Source: Branchiostoma floridae (Eukaryota; Chordata; Leptocardii; Amphioxiformes; Branchiostomatidae). From it: DNA of 45,393 nucleotides. The stretch is from the NCBI RefSeq assembly GCF_000003815.2, contig NW_023365770.1:1-45393 (forward strand), in the 5' to 3' direction. This document shows positions 11,278-21,358 of this stretch, one piece after another (the first letter of the stretch is position 1; each line of letters starts with the position of its first letter). A program made the position numbers and the translations under genes. The notes under the pieces are model-generated. The model ran no database searches, was not told the origin of the DNA, and saw only the letters and a program-made list of their open reading frames with translations.

Positions 11278-11824
11278 TACGAAGGACCAGTGGGACAAAA
11301 CCTGTTTTAGCGAAGGAGCTGTGTGCTCACAGCGAAGGGGCTGCATGCTCGGTGGACTAGCTGTGTGCACAGCTCATTCGCTAAGCACACGGCCCCTTTT
11401 CTGTGTGCACACAACTCGTTCGCTGATCACACAGCCCCTTTTCTGCGTGCACACATCTCGTTCTCTGATCAGGCAGCCCCTTTCCTGCGTACACACAGCT
11501 CCTTCGCTGATCACACAGCCCCTTCGCTGAACACAGCTCCTTCACACACAGCTCCTTCGCCGAGCACACAGCCCCTTTGCTGTGAGCACACAGCTCATTC
11601 GCTGTGAGCACACAGATACTTCCCCGAGCACGCAGCCCCTGCGCTGTGAGTATACAGCTCCTTCGCCAAGCACGCAGCCCATTCACTGTGAGCACACAGC
11701 TCGTTCGCCGAGCGCACAGCCACTTCGCTGTGAGCACACAGCTCCTTTGCTGAGCATGCAGCCCCTTCGCTGTGAGCACACAGCTCCATCGCTAAAACAG
11801 GTTTTGTTCCAATGGTCCTTCGTA
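11278..11824. mobile_element. Foldback-like element with 21-bp minisatellite core, left
   Basis: Both ends begin TACGAAGGACCA and continue as inverted repeats through 'acaaaacctgttttagcga' into the minisatellite (~70 bp of TIR). The core is a tandem array of 21-bp units alternating between two types (gagctgtgtgctcacagcgaa and ggggctgcatgctcggcgaa), a 42-bp higher-order period. Because 21 is a multiple of 3, open frames of 82-132 codons run through on both strands; these are not genes. Repeat-filled inverted ends recall Drosophila Foldback elements. The third copy (44118-44135) lacks the insert, so this block was mobile or was gained as a unit. Confidence 0.75.
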
Positions 11825-12384
11825 GGCAGGAGATCATGATCACGTAGCCTGAATGTTGACAAGATTATAGTTTATTCATTTACTTATTTGCAGACATCCC
11901 AGAACAAACATATGTCAGGCCTGCTACAGAGTAAAGGGGAATCCTGTGGTCTCGTATTACGGTAGTTACCGAGTAGCAGTTAACTATTCTACGACGTGCG
12001 TGCGTGTGTTGCACACAGTTTCAGCTGGAGTGCACCAGGACATGTTGATACAGACCTGTGTTACACATTTTCAATATAAGAGCATGAATCAAAGCACTTT
12101 CCCTGTATTTTTTTTAAGTTCAAACATTGCTGCATCTACATTTCAACCATGGTGACTGCACACTTGTACCCCTTCTTTAATTAATTTACGACTATTATCA
12201 TCTGTAGCATTCTGCTATAGTCACTGAAGTCACAACAACATTATGTAAACCATGACGTTGGTGGTTCAGACCCAAGTCTGTACCCCAAGTAAAACGCGCT
12301 TATCAACGTGCACCCTGCTACCTTCACAGTTACTGATAATGACTCAACTTCCTATTCTTAACGTATAGTCTCACAATATAGTCT
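11825..12384 (+). other. Non-coding part of left arm
   Basis: No gene seen. The sequence is shared with the right arm (18810-19368) and with the third copy (44135-45040, interrupted there by a MITE). 'gtattacggtag' near 11965 is the empty site of that MITE. The ORF 11946-12155 has no domain. Confidence 0.5.
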
Positions 12385-12575
12385 TTTTTAAAAGAAAAAC
12401 CCGGGATTTTATCAGGGCATTCGAAAAAATCCCGGGTTTTTAAAAGAAAAACCCGGGATTTTATTTGGGCACCCCCAAAAAATCCCGGGTTTTTTCAAAG
12501 AAAAACCCGGGATTTTTTTTTAAATCCCGGGACAAAAAAAAAATCCCGGGATAAATCCCGGGATTTTTCTATATT
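12385..12575. repeat. CCCGGG-rich palindromic tract, left copy
   Basis: Eight CCCGGG sites in under 200 bp, alternating 'aaaaacccgggatttta' with 'aaaatcccgggttttt' and spaced by 'tcagggcattcg' or 'tttgggcacccc'. Adjacent units are reverse complements, so the tract can fold into several hairpins. The same core word (atcccgggattt) occurs once in each satellite unit at 2936-6190. ORFs reading PGF/PGI repeats arise from this tract and are not genes. Confidence 0.85.
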
Positions 12576-12734
12576 CAATGAAGCATGAAGACCCCCACTG
12601 GGGGGTATAATGATCCGTTGGGTAACAAGGAACATTTTCACAAAATATCTGATATATAGGTGTAGTTTGTGAAAGGCTACAAGCATTAGTCCCAAGTGCT
12701 CTGCTCAGTCCCATTTTAATCTGCTCGATGTTAA
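12576..12734 (+). repeat. Inner terminus of the arm repeat
   Basis: About 160 bp ending 'cccattttaatctgctcgatgtt' (7 further than shown at 45361). It is common to the left arm, the right arm (18457-18615 inverted) and the third copy (45225-45384). All three diverge right after GATGTT, so this is a genuine repeat end. It includes a CCCCACTGGGGGG-type palindrome at about 12592-12605. Confidence 0.75.
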
Positions 12735-13167
12735 CTGTAATTCCTGATTTTTTCAATGTACTGTTATGTTCACGTTTTTCACTGTGACGACTATAACGTG
12801 AACTTATCACTACTGATAACAAATAAATCACAGCCTTTTTTAATGCGCACTTGTCACGACAGTGAACATTTAGTTCCGAGAAAAAGTTAGATTTTCTCAG
12901 ACTGTGAAAATTTGGTACCGTGAAGACAAAGTGGATTACAGTAATTGTGCATTTGTCTAGTATACAGCATATTCTACAGAGTGAAGTGTCAGAAAAGTAT
13001 AACCCTAGCATCTGGTATTACTAGCTTGAGATTTTGAAGCTATTGATAGTATTTTAGATTAAAGCTCTGATCATGAAGAGCAGCAGTAAAGTTGGTGATT
13101 AAGTCATATTATGCTGACATTTTATGTTGTACATGTAGATTTATATCAGGTTGGTATATCAATTGAA

Positions 13168-13308
13168 CAAAGTCTTCTTCATTAGTAACCTTCTTTAATT
13201 CTTCGGTAAAGGTTTTGGAGACCATCTGTCTCCTTCAGCAGTATAAAATGTGATGTCATCCAAACCTTTACCAAAGATAAAGAAGGTTGCATAACGAAGA
13301 AGACTTTG
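13168..13308. mobile_element. Hairpin MITE of 141 bp
   Basis: The left arm 'caaagtcttcttc..taaccttcttt' plus 'ggtaaaggttt' pairs with the right arm, which has the same words reversed and complemented ('aaacctttacc', 'aaagaaggtt', 'gaagaagactttg'). Stems are about 47 bp with a few mismatches; the loop contains 'ggagaccatctgtctcc', itself a small palindrome. No TSD was found. The loop wording resembles the 3' region of Penelope-like elements I recall, and a PLE fragment lies at 18090-18257, but the link is speculative. Confidence 0.65.
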
Positions 13309-13515
13309 TAAAAAAAATGTTTCAGGTTTAAAGTTTTTAGGTTGTGTGCACCAGTGCAGTGGATCAGAGGTACATTATAGACTTGTAAATGAATTTTGAG
13401 CTGCTGTGAATTTTACAATCTTTTGCTTGTAAGTTGGAATAGGATGAATAAAGAATGATCAAAATACTGGCACCCTGGCTTCCTTTCAAATTACGGTATA
13501 AGAAAGGTTACTCAC

Positions 13516-13571
13516 ATGAGCAGTGTCCGGAGGACCTTCAGATCAGCTACAAGCTGCCTTGTCTTCCCGCT
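13516..13571 (-). CDS. Putative 56-bp internal exon, unknown gene
   Basis: On the minus strand a pyrimidine-rich acceptor (ccttcccttttccag) precedes 56 bp that end at a strong GTGAGT donor. Read in phase 0 it gives SGKTRQLVADLKVLRTLL, without stops and with coding-like composition. It joins in frame to the exon proposed at 13868-13912 upstream. I do not recognise the family. It could be a relic of a host gene in the spacer or a chance match to splice consensus. Confidence 0.35.
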
Positions 13572-13867
13572 CTGGAAAAGGGAAGGAAAAATTAATTGCA
13601 TGAGGAGTCACACAAAAATATTTTTCCAGTTGATGCACAAGCTTTGATTTTGACCAGATTTTTTGGGCTGAGTAATATTTTTCAGCCTTTTTCCTTTTTT
13701 TCCTTAAAGTTTGTATCTGTCATACATTCAATCAGTTAACCTACTTAAACATGCACAAGAAAAACAAACTATATGTTTTGTACCATTTATGTGTAGTGAT
13801 ATAGGTTGATAGATTCATTAGTACTCAATGTAATCTGTATCTCCATTATATTCTATCTGCCCCTTAC

Positions 13868-13912
13868 CTCCCTCATGACCTCAATGAAAAGCGGCCTGCT
13901 GGCCGATTTGAG
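13868..13912 (-). CDS. Putative exon upstream of 13516-13571
   Basis: On the minus strand, after a T-rich tract and an AG (ctgtcttttttcatgacaag), 45 bp encode LKSASRPLFIEVMRE and end at GAG|GTAAGG, a good donor. The phase is 0, matching the next proposed exon. The upstream limit is uncertain. No family recognised and no further exons found in the spacer, so the rest of the gene is absent, very divergent, or in the gaps. Confidence 0.35.
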
Positions 13913-13918
13913 CTTGTC

Positions 13919-15789
13919 ATGAAAAAAGACAGGTTCAAACAAACAAACAAAAACGGGTGTTCGGAATTACCGGTCCGGTCCGGACCGCGGAATTACCAGT
14001 CCGGTCTGGTTTGGGGGCGGAAAAACCGGTCCGACCTGTTGTATGGTGTGTTCCTGTATATCACAACATGGAGCGCACTGATTGGATGTATGGGGGTCTG
14101 CATGCTTATGTCACTGTTTACGTCAGATCGATCGGCGACGGTTAACATATACATTGCACTGGTGGAAAGTTTGCCATGACCGAAGCACTGAACGGAACCT
14201 ACTGCCAACAACACTCAATGTAGTAAAACAGTCACTTTTGAACACTAACGTTATCGTAGATTACGATGGGGCGATTACGATTAGCATAATCGTGTACACG
14301 CCGTAAATCCGACGGGACGGTATCACGTGAAGAGCGGTCGATTCTCACCTCACCTCACCGGTCGGTTGTATTCAAAATACTCATTGAATACCGTGTACAC
14401 GGAATATTCATGAGCATTATTATTAATCAAACAGCCTGATTTACGGCAGAAATTTAACAGCGTCTGGTCGGAAGGGCGGGGTTCTACCGCGTATGCAACG
14501 TAATTAGACTGTGTTTAAGTAAAATGGCTAGCCGATCTTAAACTTTTGCTATTTTCCTAACACTAAAGAACAATTCTCATAACCATATTTTCTTTGAAAT
14601 AATTCTTCATTCAAAAATATGTGTATTCAAACAATACTGAGATAAATGCAACCATTGCAACGTCAATATAAAGCGCCTGTACATGTTCGCAGAAAACCAA
14701 ACATAACCGGACAATACAAGTCACCGGCAACTTTGATATTGCCGCCGGGCGTGATCAAGATCGGGAACATGCACCAGTGCGCAGTTTGAAAGCCACCTTT
14801 GAATTTTGATAGGAATATCTGTGCACAGCAAATACATATCTGGAATGGTGCAACTATGTATTTTAGAACTACTACGTACTCGCTTTCTATTAGATATGAC
14901 CAAAGATGTTATATACACTATAGAGTTTAAAGGCACTTTTCTCCTTGGTATGACACACGCAGTCGGCGTGGTTTTGTGTGGGGTTCAGAAAGTGAGGAAT
15001 GTTGTCAAACTTTGTGGTTTTGAGCGGAAATATGGGACATACATTATTGAAATAGAAACCAATAGATGTTTTCTGCGGGTGAATATGTTTAATAGATGTT
15101 CAGATACCGGTAGCATTGTAGCAAAAATGGGTCTGACCCGGGCCCTCTTGCCGCGCCGCTCAATTTGATTGATACATATGCGGGCGGGGCGCGGCTTCTT
15201 TGAGTTTGACCAAGGAGGTTAATCGCATTGGTTTGACGGCATGTTTTCAAAGAACGGGCCTGCGCTATATACAACTATCAGCACGGGGCTTGTTTTTCCA
15301 CAGTGTTTGATTATGTTTCTTGGTTTACTTTATTTCATAGCGATATTTAGTACCGATTAATATATTTTAGGTATTTTGGAATAGCATGTATCGTAAACCC
15401 ACATCGTAAAGTTCAACAGGCGTGCACAAATTGTTAGACAGATTCATGCAGTTGTGATTTATACTGATATATGGTGCCACCGCGACTTAAGATGACAAAG
15501 GCATGGAGGTTCATCATACATTTAGCAATGTACCTACCGTATTTCCACATTTGGAATAGATGGTGGTCGATCTGGTAGCTGCACAATGATGATGGAAAGC
15601 TCTCGTATGAACTTACCTTCCAGGTTTTAAACGTTTTATGATGTGTACATGTGTTCTCCAAATTAAAGGAGCTTGACCAGTTTCTCACCTATAATTTTCA
15701 GCAGCTACACTGTAGTTGTAGATTATAGAATCAATAAACAAGGTTTAAAATGGGGTTACATCGTCACCACTGTTAACAGCGATATTTTT
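13919..15789. other. Spacer segment with palindromic words, no gene
   Basis: No credible gene. 13972-14040 has CCGGTCCGG/CCGGACCG self-complementary words. 14390-14402 contains the palindrome CCGTGTACACGG, whose core also occurs near 14290. 'gccgtaaatc' (about 14300) and 'gatttacggc' (about 14440) form an inverted pair that may bound a small MITE. ORFs at 13919-14306, 14806-15168 and 15434-15688 have no recognisable domain. Confidence 0.45.
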
Positions 15790-15836
15790 GTACAAGCAAG
15801 GACGTTACATCTGATGTAACGTCCTTGGTACAAGCA
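15790..15836. mobile_element. Tiny palindromic insertion with 9-bp direct repeats
   Basis: A palindrome at 15797-15827 (CAAGGACGTTACATC, one base, then its perfect reverse complement) lies between two copies of GTACAAGCA (15790-15798 and 15828-15836). The structure looks like a transposon reduced to its two terminal repeats with a 7-9 bp target duplication. A second locus with the same end sequence is at 36736-36776. Confidence 0.7.
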
Positions 15837-16001
15837 GAAGATTATAATATTATGTTCTTTTGTTTTGGGGCTCATTCATACAACCCCCTCTCGACATTTC
15901 TTGCAGTATGAATCGGAAATGCAATTTTTTTAATATATGGACGATGGACTTCTATAATGCTATTTTTTATATCAAAATTTGAAATCAAGAGCTCATGACA
16001 G

Positions 16002-16101
16002 NNNNNNNNNNNNNNNNNNNNNNNNNNNNNNNNNNNNNNNNNNNNNNNNNNNNNNNNNNNNNNNNNNNNNNNNNNNNNNNNNNNNNNNNNNNNNNNNNNN
16101 N
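16002..16101. other. Assembly gap, 100 N
   Basis: Exactly 100 Ns, the usual placeholder for a gap of unknown size. Confidence 0.99.
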
Positions 16102-16438
16102 GAATCTAGGATCGCTGCAAGGTTGAATGTACTCCAGGCCGTCGGCGAGAAAAACAACTCCTCTAGCCGGCTGACTCCCCTAGCGTACCATTGACTCTAT
16201 TTGTCCATTTTCTACAATTAAACCACCGATCCGCGGAGCCTGGTAGAGGCTAGGGCTTCTTGGTGGAGCTGCACCCCCGACGATCAGCAGTGTGCAACGG
16301 ATGGAACCCCGAATCCCTTTATTCTGACTTAGAAATGTAGCTACCTAATAATAGTACATTTTGTATGTAGTGTATGTAGTATATACATAGAAGTAAGTGT
16401 AATATTAGTTGCGACTTCACAAGTTTCAACAGATACGG

Positions 16439-16657
16439 TTAATTAGTTACGCCAAACAACACAACATTGAACAGACATATACGATCAACAAATACATTAA
16501 AGCACATAAGGTTGAAAGAATGCCTTGTATTGATTTCGTCGGTCCGACGATAAGGAGCGGCAGTCAGCGATGTTCCGTCAGGAAGCTCCGTCAGGAACAG
16601 GTAGGTCTTGTTGGGCCCCTCGGCACCCTCGACGACCAGCAGCATTATTTCAAGCAA
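16439..16657 (-). pseudogene. Coding-like fragment, unknown family
   Basis: On the minus strand the first half reads MLLVVEGAEGPNKTYLFLTE followed by LPDGTSLTAAPY. It is GC-richer than its surroundings and has coding-like third positions; the second half is AT-rich and looks non-coding. A related minus-strand stretch at about 16240-16310 (LLIVGGAAPPRS) shares 'cgacgaycagcag', suggesting two diverged copies of one exon or repeat. I do not recognise a family. Confidence 0.25.
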
Positions 16658-16684
16658 AGTCGTCGGATGAAAACATAGTTATCG

Positions 16685-16995
16685 TCTAGTAAAGTAGTTG
16701 TGATATCAATAACTAATTAAACAAGGACCATCAGCTTATCTAGAAATACATAGTATATCCGGGCATATGGTTACATTATACAATGTATATTGTAAATTGT
16801 ATATTGTATTACACAATGTATATTAAATATATTCCGGCTTTCTAAGAAGAAAAAAATATCCGAAAAGTCCGCCTCTAGAAAAGTAGCTATGATATCAATC
16901 AATTCCTAACAAATGAGCATCAGCTTATCTATAGAAATGACCGGAAATGATCTATAGAAAGTTATGACCGGGCATAATATGGTTCTACAATTTCA
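16685..16995. repeat. Diverged tandem duplication, ~185 bp period
   Basis: 'agtag.t.tgatatcaat', 'catcagcttatct', 'agaaat' and 'ccgggcat.atggtt' occur in the same order at about 16693-16775 and 16876-16985. No coding potential. Confidence 0.6.
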
Positions 16996-17169
16996 CCTTG
17001 TACATGTATATGGTAAATAACCAACTATGGCAAACCTTATTTTTCCACTTGCAAAGAAAAAAAGGTTATACTCAGTGAGACATTTGTAATGGGAATATTA
17101 GAAATTGTCTCCGATTTCTAACGTAATGTAGGAAGTTCTACACGATCCTGAAAAGCTATCGTTCGGCAG

Positions 17170-17269
17170 NNNNNNNNNNNNNNNNNNNNNNNNNNNNNNN
17201 NNNNNNNNNNNNNNNNNNNNNNNNNNNNNNNNNNNNNNNNNNNNNNNNNNNNNNNNNNNNNNNNNNNNN
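17170..17269. other. Assembly gap, 100 N
   Basis: Exactly 100 Ns. The base after the gap starts a 41-bp sequence that is repeated inverted at 17821-17861. Confidence 0.99.
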
Positions 17270-17861
17270 AGACACGACATACACTTATAACTTTCAACCA
17301 ATATGACCAGTATAGGTAATATGTATTATGACTATTCACAGCAACATGATTTAGACACATATTGTGTTTAAGTTCACATCAAAACTCTATATGGGGCAAC
17401 TACCTATAAGCATACAGTTGCAGTGAAAATACGAGCACTGGTCTCTTTTCTCATCACTATAAATGTATTATGCTGGTATTGATTCATAATGCAGTAGTTT
17501 GCATGTTGTGTGAGCTAATAGTCTAGAAAGGTTCATACAAGAATGATTCTTTGGTATGGGACTAGTCTAAACTAGAAATGTGACTATCCTCATCTGCACA
17601 ACTGCACAAACATTTCCACTTACAACATGTATATTGTTTTCAAAATACATATTTTTACTTGTTGTTCAATACATGTGCTACTATCTTTACTCAATCTAAG
17701 GATACTTTGCTAAGANNNNNNNNNNNNNNNNNNNNNNNNNNNNNNNNNNNNNNNNNNNNNNNNNNNNNNNNNNNNNNNNNNNNNNNNNNNNNNNNNNNNN
17801 NNNNNNNNNNNNNNNATATACTGTCAATATTGGCTGAAAGTTATAAGTGTATGTCGTGTCT
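17270..17861. repeat. 41-bp inverted repeat next to assembly gaps
   Basis: 17270-17310 (starting AGACACGACATACACTTATA) is the near-perfect reverse complement of 17821-17861. Each copy sits directly or within 6 bp downstream of an N gap. This could be the TIR pair of a small element whose interior broke the assembly, or a sign that the small contig 17270-17715 is placed in the wrong orientation. Confidence 0.7.
17716..17815. other. Assembly gap, 100 N
   Basis: Exactly 100 Ns; unknown size. Confidence 0.99.
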
Positions 17862-18089
17862 TTACCATTGATGTTTTTCCTTGTTCTCATTTGTGCTCAG
17901 GAAAGGAATGTGTTATACTGATGCAAAGGTTATATATTATTAACCTTAATGTAAGTTCATCTGTGACAGTAATCAGCAATATGTTGCAATTTTAAACTTT
18001 GCATCTGTACACAAAATTAAGTGCTTACCAACAAGCTTTCGATCAGTCCTCTGATCCTTCTCAAGTTGAAATGACCCAAAGTCTATATC

Positions 18090-18257
18090 ATACATCCAGA
18101 CCAGAAGTGTGATGTCAGCAAAGGTGCTTGGCAGTTGGTATCGGCCCCTGTCTCGGTTGAGGGAAGGTTGGTGGGCTCTGACGGAAATGGCCTCTTTCAC
18201 TCCCCTGAGAAAGTAATCCTGTTCAGAATCCAGTGTCTTCACCTTGTCAAAATCCAC
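18090..18257 (-). pseudogene. Penelope-like element, GIY-YIG C-terminal remnant
   Basis: The minus strand encodes VDFDKVKTLDSEQDYFLRGV then KEAISVRAHQPSLNRDRGRY and QLPS. The pattern E-A-I-x-I/V-R-x-H-x-P-S-L-N-R-D-x-G-R-Y-x-L-P is the end of the GIY-YIG endonuclease region in Penelope-like retroelements. The reverse transcriptase and the rest of GIY-YIG are missing: upstream the frame stops about 10 bp beyond 18257. The frame continues open to 17973 but is unlike the family. This is a truncated, inactive fragment ending about 200 bp from the right arm. Confidence 0.7.
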
Positions 18258-18611
18258 AAGGTGTAGTTATGTCAGGTTTCATGCATGTGTGTGGTTATTT
18301 CAGATAAAACTTTCTGTGTGATGCTGTTGTCTTCTCTCTCCTGTGACATACATATACATATTAAAGAAGTCTTACCATCAGATGTCATAGTAGTACTGTG
18401 TTTTTATCTCATTGAACAATAATGGACGTGTTGTTTTTGTTAGCCAAGAAAGACCATTAACATCGAGCAGATTAAAATGGGACTGAGCAGAGCACTTGGG
18501 ACTAATGCTTGTAGCCTTTCACAAACTACACCTATATATCAGATATTTTGTGAAAATGTTCCTTGTTACCCAACGGATCATTATACCCCCCAGTGGGAGT
18601 CTTCATGCTTC

Positions 18612-18805
18612 ATTGAATATAGAAAAATCCCGGGATTTATCCCGGGATTTTTTTTTTGTCCCGGGATTTAAAAAAAAATCCCGGGTTTTTCTTTGAAAAA
18701 ACCCGGGATTTTTTTGGGGTGCCCAAATAAAATCCCGGGTTTTTCTTTTAAAAACCCAGGATTTTTTCGAATGCCCTGATAAAATCCCGGGTTTTTCTTT
18801 TAAAA
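18612..18805. repeat. CCCGGG-rich palindromic tract, right copy
   Basis: Mirror of 12385-12575 with the same alternation of acccgggat and atcccgggt. One site has decayed to CCCAGG (about 18755), which distinguishes it from the left arm. Confidence 0.85.
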
Positions 18806-19368
18806 AAGACTATATTGTGAGACTATACGTTAAGAATAGGAAGTTGAGTCATTATCAGTAACTGTGAAGGTAGCAGGGTGCACATTGATAAGCGCGTTTT
18901 ACTTGGGGTACAGACCTGGGTCTGAACCACCAACGTCATGGTTTACATAATGTTGTTGTGACTTCAGTGACTATAGCAGAATGCTACAGATGATAATAGT
19001 CGTAAATTAATTAAAGAAGGGGTACAAGTGTGCAGTCACCATGGTTGAAATGTAGATGCAGCAATGTTTGAACTTAAAAAAAAATACAGGGAAAGTGCTT
19101 TGATTCATGCTCTTATATTGAAAATGTGTAACACAGGTCTGTATCAACATGTCCTGGTGCACTCCAGCTGAAACTGTGTGCGACACACGCACGCACGTCG
19201 TAGAATAGTTAACTGCTACTCGGTAACTACCGTAATACGAGACCACAGGATTCCCCTTTACTCTGTAGCAGGCCTGACATATGTTTGTTCTACGATGTCT
19301 GCAAATAAGTAAATGAATAAACTATAATCTTGTCAACATTCAGGCTACGTTGATCATGATCTCCTGCC

Positions 19369-19915
19369 TACGAAGGACCATTGGAACAAAACCTGTTTTA
19401 GCGATGGAGCTGTGTGCTCACAGCGAAGGGGCTGCATGCTCAGCAAAGGAGCTGTGTGCTCACAGCGAAGTGGCTGTGCGCTCGGCGAACGAGCTGTGTG
19501 CTCACAGTGAATGGGCTGCGTGCTTGGCGAAGGAGCTGTATACTCACAGCGCAGGGGCTGCGTGCTCGGGGAAGTATCTGTGTGCTCACAGCGAATGAGC
19601 TGTGCGCTCACAGCAAAGGGGCTGTGTGCTCGGCGAAGGAGCTGTGTGTGAAGGAGCTGTGTTCAGCGAAGGGGCTGTGTGATCAGCGAAGGAGCTGTGT
19701 GTACGCAGGAAAGGGGCTGCCTGATCAGCGAACGAGCTGTGTGCACGCAGAAAAGGGGCTGTGTGATCAGCGAACGAGTTGTGTGCACAAAGAAAAGGGG
19801 CCGTGTGCTTAGCGAATGAGCTGTGCACACAGCTAGTCCACCGAGCATGCAGCCCCTTCGCTGTGAGCACACAGCTCCTTCGCTAAAACAGGTTTTGTCC
19901 CACTGTTCCTTCGTA
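19369..19915. mobile_element. Foldback-like element with minisatellite core, right
   Basis: Mirror of 11278-11824 with the same length (547 bp), the same inverted ends (TACGAAGGA...) and the same order of 21-bp variants. Only a few substitutions separate the two arms, with no change in repeat number. A hypervariable array normally changes copy number fast, so the arms either duplicated recently or are kept alike by conversion, or are alleles. ORFs at 19350-19598 and 19414-19812 are repeat artefacts. Confidence 0.75.
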
Positions 19916-20611
19916 CCTGAAACAACGCACAACTATGAAATTGCAAGACACATGTGATACAATTAATTGTCGTATTCTTTATTCGTTTTCAATCTTTGAA
20001 TCTTTGAGCAGCCTGTTCAGACAAGGGTCATGCAAAAATTGGCAAATATATCAAGGACTGCTCTGCTATTAGAAAGAATACCGAAACTAATGATTAGCCT
20101 ACTCCATTGCAATACTATATCAAAGAATTATGTTAGCCTTTATTGTTATGTTAACTAATGTTAAGCTTTATCCTATACCTCTATTTTGTACCTGATGTTG
20201 TTGCCATACATTATATCATGCACAATTGTCGTGCGATAAAGTTCTTCTATCATCCCCGCCCCTGTAATTATCTTATTGACAGTACATGTATTTACTTCTG
20301 GTTCTGCTTGGAAGCGAGAAATTGTTCAACTACAAAAAAACGGGTCACACAAGCAAGGTAAATACACTTAGAATCGCCTCTTTGAAATAGTCTTAATGAA
20401 TAGTCTCTATGAACTACTACTGTAACGGTAAGTGTCAATGGAGCAGTGGAGCGTAAAAAACTTCTACGTTATCTGGAACGGGGTTCTAGAACCGATAGAA
20501 CTGGACCGGTGTCTTCTTGAAATAAAACAGGAGTTACGTTTTGGTCGTCCTAAAAGTGAGACGCTTGTCTTTGTGCCTCCGTTTGGTCCTCCTCTAACAC
20601 TGCATTGCTTA

Positions 20612-21358
20612 TACCCCTGTCACATGATCTGCGATCTTTGGACGTACTTCGCGATTGCTGAAGGTCCGCCAGTTTTAAGGCTTCAGAGTGTCATGCATAT
20701 TTTTCGCCCCAAAGATGTCCCTGTCACATATAAGTGAGGCTCATGCCTGTGAATAGATCATGAGAATGAACCTCTCATGAACTGTACATGCGTGTATAGG
20801 TGCCAGAAGAATGCAGCTCCGGAGACAAATTCAGAAAGCATGGGTTATGTTTCAGTCAGGTGAAAGACTACTTGACACGAGCTCGACCCAGGATCGTAGA
20901 ACATTCCCCCGACACAGGCAGGATGCTCGTAGGAAGCACACCCGACTTCACTGACTTTGCACGAGTCGAGCGAGATGTGGACGAAGGTCGCCAGAAATTA
21001 ATGCGATACTCCTGCGGGGCCGTCTCCATTTTGGCTAGCAGGCATCGTACGACTTTTTCGAGATGACATCTTTCTTCATTCGTTGGATTGACGCCCAACT
21101 ATCCATCGAATGTCGACCAATACCTAGGCGAGGTACGGACGACCTGCAGGCGACTCAGCACGAACTCTACAAACTCGGAGATCACCGGCGACTTGTCGCT
21201 GATGTTAAGGCTATAGTACGAACCCTGATAAACTCACCGACGATCCCTAAAAATTCTCACCACTGATCGAGAGAACACTGGACATCTTACTGCTGAAAAT
21301 GTCCTTTAGAGCTCGCAGACTCGTCGTCCGATCGATTTTCGCTACATGTGACAGGGGT
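20612..21358. mobile_element. Harbinger-like MITE, right copy
   Basis: Mirror of 9826-10575: begins TACCCCTGTCACATG after TTA (20609-20611). Its other end (catgtgacaggggt, about 21345-21358) has lost its last base and TSD to the LINE insertion that begins at 21359. ORFs at 20800-21266 have no domain. Confidence 0.75.

Larger units (their letters stand above)
2936..12734 (+). repeat. Left arm of a 33-kb inverted repeat
   Basis: Reads as the reverse complement of 18457-36344. The outer boundary is sharp: homology begins at 'atatattttt' (2936) and matches 'aaaaatatat' ending at 36344, after which the flanks diverge. The inner boundary is at 'gctcgatgttaa' (12734), matching 'ttaacatcgagc' from 18457. 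Where I compared translations and bases the arms differ at about 1-2% of positions. The arm is 9.8 kb, composite and non-coding; every ORF in it has a mirror-image twin in the other arm and none resembles a host protein. The left arm lacks the four large insertions found on the right and so represents the pre-insertion state. Confidence 0.9.
12735..18456. other. Spacer of the giant inverted repeat
   Basis: 5.7 kb of sequence present once, between the arms. It contains a hairpin MITE (13168-13308), two putative exons on the minus strand, several palindromes, a tiny palindromic insertion (15790-15836), three 100-N gaps and a Penelope-like fragment (18090-18257). No complete gene is visible. The gaps make the order and orientation of 16102-17169 and 17270-17715 uncertain. 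Confidence 0.7.

Noticed and set aside
11381-11779. 132-codon Cys-rich ORF (and twins at 11323, 11582, 19414, 19586)
   Set aside because: Caused by a 21-bp minisatellite that stays open in several frames on both strands; no signal peptide or domain.
12520-13011. 163-codon minus-strand ORF crossing the inner arm boundary
   Set aside because: Spans repeat terminus and CCCGGG tract; no domain, and its repeat-derived part recurs at 18477 and 45073.
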